DNA from: Cryptomeria japonica | Lineage: Eukaryota; Streptophyta; Pinopsida; Cupressales; Cupressaceae | Assembly: GCF_030272615.1 (NCBI RefSeq) | Contig: NC_081408.1 | Span: 604,925,673 to 604,989,672 of the forward strand | Direction of reading: 5' to 3' | Length of the DNA: 64,000 bases | Shown: positions 55,870 through 64,000 of the stretch, piece by piece | How positions within the stretch are numbered: the stretch's first letter is position 1 | Layout of the letters: every line of letters begins with the position of its first letter | Made by a program: the position numbers and the translations under genes | The notes under the pieces: model-generated | What the model saw: only the letters and a program-made list of their open reading frames with translations | Database searches by the model: none | Told to the model about the DNA's origin: nothing

Positions 55870-57458
55870 ATTCAGAGCTGTACCTTTACAATCAAACACA
55901 AGAAAGGTGTCTCAAACAAATTTGCAGATGCTCTTAGTAGGAGACCGCTAACAGTTTCAAAAATCCAGTTGGAGAGTGTGGGAGTTGATTCCCTCAAAGG
56001 TATGTATACTACAGATGGAGATTTCAAAGACACATACAAGGTATGTACTGAGTTTGGTAGCATGTATCATTTAGAGTATTTTGATTATTTGATTCAAGAT
56101 GGTCTTCTTTTCAAAGGATGTCAGTTATGCATCCCTAAATATTCAATGAGGGATAACATAATTAAGGAGAAGCATAGTGGTTACATGGGAGGACACTTTG
56201 GACTAGACAAAACTCTTGAGTTGGTGAGAAGATTTTATCACTGGCCTAATAGAAGACAGATGTTAGAAAAATTGTGGATTCATGTGTGGTGTGTAAAAAG
56301 GCCAAGGGGACAACAACAAACGCAGGACTATACCAGTCATTGCCCATTCCTTCAAGACCTTGGGAAAGTGTGAGCATGGACTTTGTGATGGGTTTTCCAA
56401 GAACTCAAAAAGGTTTTGACAATGTTTTGTGGTTGTTGATAGGTTTAGCAAGATGACACATTTCTTACCATGCAAGAGCACAAGTGATGAAAAAATTTCT
56501 TTAATGAGGTTGTGAGAATGCATGGTCTACCCTTGAACATTGTGTCGGACAGAGATGTGAAAGTTGTAGGGCATTTTTGGAGGACTTTATGGAGGAATTT
56601 AGGCACAAACTTGTCTTTTAGTTCAGCTTATCATCCCCAAACGGATGGCCAAACATAAGTGGTCAATAGGTCACTTGGAAACCTGTTAAGGTTCCTCACC
56701 AAGAAGCATGGTGAAAAGTGGGATTCCATCATCTCCCAAGAATAATATTCCTATAATGACTCTATTAATAGGAGTACAGGAAGAAGCCCTTTCCAAATTG
56801 TCTATGGGTTGAATCCAAGAGGTGTCCTGGAATTGAGAAACCTACCCTCAACTAAACATATTAGTACTTGTGGAGAATAATTTGCTGAAGGTATAAAGGA
56901 GATTCGTGACCAAGTCAGGATGCAATTGTAGAGAAGAAAAGAGAAGTACAAGGTGCAAGCTGACAGGAGAAAGAGAGATGTGCAGTTCCAAGTTAGAGAC
57001 ATGGTATGTGCAAATATGAAAAAGGAGAGATTTCCAAAAGGGAAACACACAAAGCTCATGATGAGGAAGGTTGGACCTTGTCAAATACTCAAGGAATTTT
57101 GGAACAATGCATATGAAATCCAATTACCTTTAGATATAAGAATATCCCCAATCTTTAATGTTGCAAATCTGACACCATTCAAAGGTACAGGGTAGGAAGA
57201 TGGTACATTCCCGATGGAAGATGCCGCAGGCATCCTAAAAGACTTTCCAAGTCAAGGGCCACCCAAACTTGAGAGGATCTTTGACACCAAGATTGTGAAG
57301 AAAACTAGGAACAAGGTCTACAAACAATACCTTGTCAAGTGGTAAGGACTCCCTGATGTAGATGCAATATGGATGGATGAAGACCAGATGAAGAAACATG
57401 GGACTACATTGCAAGAACTTATCTCAAGTGGACTTGAGATTCAACCACCTGGGGAGTA
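55870..57458 (+). pseudogene. gypsy-3 RNase H end, integrase and chromodomain
   Basis: The RNase H tail resumes in phase after ATTCA, with an FADALSRR motif. Integrase zinc-binding region: HSGYMGGHFG, YHWPNRRQM, then C-V-V-C in another frame. Core: SMDFVMGFP and VSDRDVK supply the two aspartates. The position of the catalytic glutamate after YHPQTDGQT is TAA (56656-56658). Frameshifts at about 56267 (one base lost) and about 56450. After the core comes a linker and a chromodomain-like stretch at about 57270-57400 (IFDTKIVKK, YLVKW, then TAA 57343, DAIWMDEDQM). A purine tract TGGGGAGTA leads into the 3' LTR. The chromodomain suggests a chromovirus lineage. Confidence 0.9.
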
Positions 57459-58980
57459 TGGTGCAGGAGCACCCAAAGACACAAATGAAGCCTAAAGAGT
57501 CTAATATCACCCATGAGGTGAAAATGTTCATATGTAGTAGGTTGATAGGTTTGTGAGTCAATAAGACCCAATTGATGTAAGGCATTGTCATGGTTGCATT
57601 TTACAAGCCACCATGGACAAATGACCATGTGGATCCGTAGGAGTCTAGGCATGAGTCGGGAAATAAATATTGGTTTTAGAAACATTAGACCAATCCTTGG
57701 AATATACCGAATACACCTTGGAGTTGCCAAATTTGAAAGTTGCAAGTTGACAACTTTTGTTGTCATTGCAAAATATTGTAAAAAGGGGTAACTAATCCTC
57801 CAACGGTTCCAAAGTTTGAAAAGTGGTTGGAAACCATTAGGGAGGCTATATTAGGCCCACTTGGATTGATTCCAGGGTTTTTGTTGAAGTTGGTGATTTT
57901 TTGGAGTTTTGGAGCAATACAACATACTTGGAGTTTCCTGAGATTCTACGTGTTTGATGTTCATTTTTGACCTATATGGATTGGTGGATGCCTGAACCCA
58001 ATTGGATGAGTTAGGGAAGTCTCTTACCTTTCATTTGAATTAACTTTGAGGTCTTGTAAAAATCGGGTTGTAGAGATCCATCAAAACCTATCTGGACTGA
58101 TCACAAACCCTGCCATCACCCAAGGTTTGACTAAAAAAATGCCCTTAATCTGATATTTTCACCAAAGGACCAAACAACCCATGGGAAAATGTTAGAGGGG
58201 CCATTTTAATATAATATTTTGGTGTTGGTTTGCAGGGAGGATCCAAGCCCGAAGAGATTGAATTGATCCTAGGCGGGCATCTCTATGTGACCGCCTGAAC
58301 TGTAGAAGTGAAAATCACTTGCAGTAGGCAAAGGAGATGGGATCAAGTCTTGAAACCTTGGATTTGGTGGTTTGACATCTTACCCCACCTTGCAGAAGTG
58401 TTGGTTTAGTCATGGGACAAATACAAGGGGTACTTTCTTTGTAAATTAGGCCTAATTGGCTTGATTAGGTCTGGAAGGACAATAAGGGTATAGACATTTC
58501 AAAATTGGGGTTAGAGTCTAAGCCTTTGGGGAATTGTGTAACTTGATAAAGGGAATCTGAATCTTCCCTTAGTTTTTCTTTTCCTTTGGAATTTTATTAA
58601 GTTGTGTGGGGAAAACTCAATCGGTAGGGCTACTAGACAAATAGGCCAGTTGTGAGACAAGTACCCCCTAGCACATTTGACCATCAGATTCGATGGTTGT
58701 TTTGAGTTGGTTGGACCACCAATAGATAAAATCCAATAGGTTTCCATCTCACCAGTACCAAAAGATTGTCTACCATTCACAAAAGGGTTGAGTGTTTCCA
58801 TCCCACTGGTACCAGAAGATACTAATCCTTTAAGGATCTTGTCACACAATTTGTTGTGCGAGTTGAGAACTTGGTAGGTGTGTTGTTTGACACCTAAAAC
58901 AAAAAAAACAACTTGGTTTGGACATAGTAGTTGTGGGTGAGAGAAGGTTATCAACTAGTATGTTGTATGTCTCTGCATCA
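57459..58980 (+). repeat. gypsy-3 3' LTR
   Basis: TGGTGCAGG to CTCTGCATCA, 1522 bp, with CATTC directly after it. Both LTRs contain the same minus-strand frame (137 residues at 39024, 147 at 58511), which I treat as chance. Confidence 0.92.
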
Positions 58981-58985
58981 CATTC

Positions 58986-61900
58986 TTAAATTTTGTTATG
59001 CACTATTATGAGCTTCCATGTGCAATATTTTAGTCTAATTAGGAAATTGAATCCTTTTCAATTCCAAATAATTATTTGTAAATATCTTGCAATAAGCCAT
59101 AGCTTTCTTTACATGATTTTGCATGTCTTGTTATGTAATTATTCTTAGTGGACTCGTCATGAGATTTTTATATGACAAGTGTCACCCATTATGAGGGATT
59201 TTAACTATAATATACTATATTTAAGGAAGGGGTCATTTTATTGTAAAAGAAGTTGAAAAGGTGAGAGAAAAAATTGTAATATATGTAAATTTTGTTGAAG
59301 AAATACGAAAGGGATTTTTTCTTTATTAATTATATTTATCAAGGCTAATCTTTGTTTGAGTTATATGAACAAATTTTTTTAATTTATCATTGTCTTCTTT
59401 TGTAGTGGGGTGTGCCTCTAAAACAAATAACTAAGGATTTCAAGTTTCATCACACACATTTCCTGTGCTAAATTGTTATTTTTTGTTCTAATCATTCTTC
59501 AAAAAGTAATATAATCTTTTACAAATAATAATTAGGAATATAAATGCTACAAAGGATTATTAAGTAGGCTATAAATTTTTTGAACCACGTTTTTCAGGTT
59601 TCACTATTCTAAGGCAATGATAAATGTTGAGAAACCATCAAGGATATTGTTTTTGTAGCATCATAAATTGTACACCTTTATTAATGTGTCCAATTTCACA
59701 CTCTCCTAACACCTATTTTAGTACTTCCCTTTCCTCTATGCATTATAGGACCTTTATTGTAATTAATTATTATTATGGGTCTTATTTCACTTTATTACAT
59801 CATCACACTCTTGTTTGGGCCCTTAATTCTAGGTGTGCCCTTTATTATTTTATTTTGATTTATCTTTAATTGTATCCTAATTTCAAATCCCAAAGCATAT
59901 TTTCCATATCTATGCATTATGGTTTGATTCATCGAGTTGGATTTGGCATTATATTCTCATTACCTTGTATCCCTAGAAATTCAAAAAAAAAGTTTATAGG
60001 ACCAAGGAAAATCTCTACTACCTGGTCCCACACTTTTTTTCTCAAATTTTGGGAAGATAATTTGGCAGTCCAATCTAATTCAAATCCCACTCCATGTGAA
60101 AATATATCAATTCTAAGTCGGCCTAATGGTGATTTTAATTATGAAATCCCTAAATAAGGCATCCCTCTCAATTTATTTTCAACATTACTTCTTATGCTAG
60201 CATTATCATCAATTCAAGAGCAATTCTTCTTCCTCGAGAGTAGATCTGATTCAAGGAGAAATAAATTACATCAAGGCATCTTCACATTATGTTTTAATTA
60301 TGATTTCATGGTGGATTTTATGTGATATGTCATGTTATTGCATCAACACATAGAGGACTCATCCTAAGAGAATCACATCACCTATTCAAAGTATAATCAT
60401 CTACATTCAAGCATTTCAATTTCAGATCTAGCCTTGCCCTCAAAAGGCAATATTTTCTAATTCAATTTTTATTTCAATTAGTTAATTCCAAACCCAGGGT
60501 TTGACCTAAGGAAAACCCCTATCCACAACCCCCTTTCTTTCCTCTTATGTGGAACTACAGGTACCCAATGGAGCCAAGAAGACCATAATAGCACCAATAC
60601 CCAAAAGCAGAGCATCCAACCAAATTTTATCAAAAATTTCTTGGACTTGGGCACTTTGGGCACCATGGTCCAATATTAGGGCACTTTGGAGTGCCATGGT
60701 CCTCCCAAAACAAGTCCAAATTTGATAGGTGTCTTTTGGACTGCATTAGGATTTAGACTTTTAGACCACAACTCAAAAGACCAAGGCATTGGGCACCCCG
60801 ATCCTATTTTTTTAGCTCCATATTTCAATTAAAAATGCACACTCATATTCCCCTTTTATTTTTATACTTGTTGTGAAGTTTTTGTTTCATTATCAATTAG
60901 CATAATCAATCCAAGTTGCCAGTTCATTCATGTGCTTTATTACCTTAGATTTAGCATTCAATTTACATCCTTTCAATTACATTTTCAACTCAAACAAAAA
61001 GTAATAGGACTTCAATCAACATTCAACTCTGTTCCTATTAAAATTGAGGTTGGAATTATTGAGTTCATCTTCCTTTTAATGTGATGCATATGAAAGTTAG
61101 GTCATTTCCTAGTTTACAAAGAATAACTTGTAAAACCCTAATTTTCCAACCATTATGGTTGTTAATGAGGATTACTAATAGTTAAAAATTGAATCTATAT
61201 TGGAGCCTTAAATAGGAAATGATCATTATTCAAAGAATTATTTCCAACCCAATTGATTCTAAAATGATAAATCTATTAAAGAGTAAATTATCTACGTAAA
61301 AAAATTCAAATTCACACTAGAACATTAAGATACGAGGAATAGGTTCTTCACTCCCCATGATATTATAAATATTTTCCTATTTGATATGAATTTTTGTATG
61401 TTCTTTGTATTGAAACAAAATCTTGAGATTATTTGAATTCAATGTGCTTGATAAGATTACTCACCTATATTTTACAAAGCCATAAGTGTTGAAGAGAGCT
61501 CTTTTTCCTATCATTCATAGACCAACCACTCAAAAATATTGATTGTTGGAAGTTGAAACTCCTTAGAGATTACTAAAGGTAGGTTAGGAACAAATAAATC
61601 AGTAACTTTGCTAAGGAGTCAAGCTTAGAAAGAAATCTCTAATTTTTAAAGACTTATTTATTTCAATTTTCCTTGTAGATTATGTGTAATATCCTATCCA
61701 AATCACCACCAATATATTGGTGAATTTTCTAGGGAGCCAAGCTTATCTAAAAAGGATCTCTATTTTTGTAATACTTAACGATTTCAAATTTTCTTGGCTT
61801 TATGTGTTGTATCCCTTCTAAGTAGCCATGAACAAATTGGTGGAATTACTGGGGATTTGGTGGCTAGTTATTGTTAATCTATTTCAAAAGAGCTATAATT

Positions 61901-63540
61901 TTAAGACTTTTGTAGTGTTGTAAATTGTCACTAGGCTAATTTACACCTCATGCTTGTGCCCCTACTTTAGCATGTCCTATCCTCATCACCTGTTTAGGTC
62001 TGTTTTGTGCCTATTCCTAAAATTTGAAGCCATGAACACCCATTGGTGGGTCCCATGGTGAGGTACCCCTCCCCCCTAAGCTTTATCTTGGTTTTGTATG
62101 CAAAAGGACCATGGCGCTGATGCAGAGCATCTATCACAAACCATAAAACCTTCAAAGGTATTGCTGACCCAAAACTAACACAAGACCTTAAACTTGAATC
62201 AAGAGGCATATAAAAATATCAACCAATCTTCTCAAATCCAAAACTCACAATCTGATCATTAAGTGACAATACAAATGATATTCATCCATTCTACAAGGCA
62301 ATCACAACATAATCTTTACACAAGGACTGTCTATCAAGTACTTCCACCATACGCCACCAATCACCCCAAAACCACTTTCAAAGGTTATATTCCATCCCTA
62401 CAGACCTTCATTCAATATTTCAGATTATAGCATTCACCACAACATGAGAGAACAAATTCTTTATTGCCATGGAATACCCTAGTTCAGGGTTTCATCCTTT
62501 AAAAACAGTTTTCACAAAAATAATAAGAAATTATTCAATTCTTAACCAAATTAAGTCAGAAAAAAGAATTGGAAAGAGGATTCAAAGACATTTCCAAAAC
62601 ATATATCCTTTCTTCATTATGTCATGTCACCATGCCAAACGCTGCAACAGGACTGTCGCTACCTTCACCAATTTGCTTTTCACCATGAACTGTAGCAAAC
62701 AGTCATTAATAACTTTTGAAATACTGATCATAAAGAAAATCTCTCTGGTCAGACTTTATATTGCCTAGTTAAAAAATTTATCTCAAATTTATAGCCATAT
62801 CCAATGGTTAAATCAAAAGTTATGAGGATTTTTCCAAAACGGGTAACCCTTGGCAGGGTTTTGACAATTTTTGAAAAAAAAACATATCTTGCCAAATACT
62901 CCACAAAAATGAATAAGAAAGGATTCATATAAAATATATTTAATTAATATATCATTAAAAAACATCTAAATATAAAAATTACACCAAATGTGATCCTCCA
63001 TGGATCTATGACAGTCACAGATTCCTTAAAAACTTATGACGGTTTGAGGGTTTGATGGATAATCTTTGTCAAATCCCCTCCAAACTGCTCTACCCCCTTG
63101 AACTCGAGAAAACATGGTTTTTATAAACAATTTAAAGCTCCTCCTAACTACTCTAACCACCTCATGACCAATGGATTGCATTCTTACACTTTTGTTGCAC
63201 TTTTTGGCAATGTTGCAACTTCACAATTTTTACAATTTTTTACAAATTACCACTACACTTCACCCTAGCCTTCATGGAAACCCCTAACATGTTATAATGG
63301 ATTAAATTTGATCAATTAAAAAATAATTAAATTTTTTTGGATGTTCTTCACACTTTGAACGTAGTTGACCCTATCAGGACCTATTAGGTCTCTTGATACA
63401 AAATGGCTCATCAAGCCTTACAACATGAATTGTTTTGATACAAATGGTCTTTTGTGACCTTATAATCATTAATGCAACATTAAAAATAAAGAAAAATGTG
63501 GTTTGTATTCATGATACATCTCCATGGCTATTTGCCCATG
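58986..63540. other. intergenic, AT-rich, no gene recognised
   Basis: Only short frames, none with a known domain (up to 99 residues, at 62469-62768). At about 61607-61840 a 118-bp unit is repeated in diverged form (GGAGTCAAGCTTA / GGAGCCAAGCTTA). At about 60645-60700 GGGCACTTTGG occurs twice. No LTR ends, poly-A tails or inverted repeats could be paired. The short (A)n and (T)n runs are not informative. Confidence 0.5.
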
Positions 63541-63556
63541 CACCATACAGCTAGCC

Positions 63557-63563
63557 TATAAAA
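63557..63563 (+). promoter_or_regulatory. possible TATA box
   Basis: TATAAAA about 230 bases before the ATG at 63790 and followed by a C/T-rich stretch like a plant 5' leader. Position and spacing are plausible, but this is not proof of a promoter. Confidence 0.25.
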
Positions 63564-63789
63564 TTTTCCAAGTCCCTTGGAAACATAGAACAACAACTTG
63601 CAATAAATCTTTTGCCTTGGAGTGGTCCTCTCTTTGAAAATTTCCTTATCCTTGCCTTGGTGTCATTCTCTGCCTTCAACTTTGCCTCTTACCATTCCTC
63701 TTTCTCTTATCATCAAGTTCACCTTCAAAAGGACACAAGATTGTCCTTGCATCTACCTTCTCCATTACTCCCATCACTGGAATACTTCA

Positions 63790-63900
63790 ATGGCTGCAAA
63801 TTCAAGTTCTTTACTAGTTAGATGCCCATCTCTCTCACTGCTTCACCACACCAACTCTCCAAACCATCCATCTTACCCAATAGCAGATCCTGGAAGATGC

Positions 63901-63931
<31 letters not shown>

Positions 63932-63951
63932 GCACCTTCTACCCAACTTAA
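63790..63951 (+). CDS. possible first exon with transit-like N-terminus
   Basis: ATG 63790 opens a 53-residue frame that starts MAANSSSLLV and is rich in S, L, P and H with few acidic residues, as in organelle targeting peptides. It runs into a CT repeat (read as SLSLSL) and ends at TAA 63949-63951. A GT at about 63968 could be a splice donor in another phase, so the true exon may read differently. The window ends here. This may be a chance frame. Confidence 0.22.
63900..63926. repeat. (CT)13 microsatellite
   Basis: Uninterrupted CT dinucleotides inside the candidate exon. A change of one repeat unit would shift its reading frame. Confidence 0.95.
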
Positions 63952-64000
63952 TCTCTATTGGAGGATGGTAATGACATACCTCCTCTTGTCTACCCACACA

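Larger units (their letters stand above)
37969..58980 (+). mobile_element. Ty3-gypsy chromovirus-type element with two nested insertions (gypsy-3)
   Basis: Long LTRs (1524 and 1522 bp) flanked by perfect CATTC duplications (37964-37968 and 58981-58985), a primer-like site at 39495, then gag, protease, RT, RNase H, integrase and a chromodomain-like segment. Removing the copia-2 element and the gag-only array, each with one copy of its target duplication, leaves about 7.7 kb, the usual size, with the frame running across both joins. The first LTR bases are TAGTGCA (left) and TGGTGCA (right). The polyprotein has eight in-frame stops by my count, plus frameshifts and changes at catalytic sites in RT and integrase, so the element is dead. 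Confidence 0.93.

Overview
This window looks like intergenic DNA from a very large seed-plant genome, most likely a gymnosperm (conifer-like). This is inferred from the LTR-retrotransposon families, the nesting depth, the long LTRs rich in ACCGGT, and the single intron-less nuclear gene. I see one convincing host gene: a chloroplast-type PPR-SMR protein on the minus strand at 24147-26318. Nearly everything else that I can identify is transposable element or tandem repeat, and most element genes are broken.

Layout. 1-1335 is a tandem array of a 123-bp unit. 2705-8554 is a decayed Ty1-copia element whose 3' LTR is clipped and joined to a second copy of its own left flank. 8869-9206 holds degenerate 60-70-bp repeats, with relatives at 21500-21765. 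10250-13936 looks like a small LTR element whose interior is split by a 2.3-kb solo LTR-like block (11191-13494) that carries ten hairpin-capable 76-bp units. 16890-20908 is the 3' end of a LINE, cut in its RNase H domain by a 2.6-kb solo LTR (17844-20425). 20960-21229 is a 3 x 90-bp tandem repeat. After the PPR gene comes an old Ty3-gypsy element (27178-35338) with its own insertion in the 5' LTR.

37969-58980 is a 21-kb nest. A Ty3-gypsy chromovirus-type element with CATTC target duplications is interrupted twice. A Ty1-copia element (40681-45685, target duplication AGAAG) splits gag from protease. A tandem array (47594-55869, target duplication ATTCA) splits RNase H from integrase. The array has four almost identical 319-bp LTRs and three gag-only interiors on the minus strand, and it is the youngest and most unusual object here. 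The right end (58986-64000) is AT-rich with little that is recognisable, except a possible first exon near the edge.

How the parts relate: the target duplications and the reading-frame continuity of each host element give the insertion order directly. The gypsy is older than both insertions, and the LINE is older than its solo LTR. Most stop codons in the copia and gypsy polyproteins fit C-to-T or G-to-A transitions, as expected for long-methylated DNA. All coordinates and repeat comparisons were made by eye, so boundaries may be off by a few bases and no alignment was computed.
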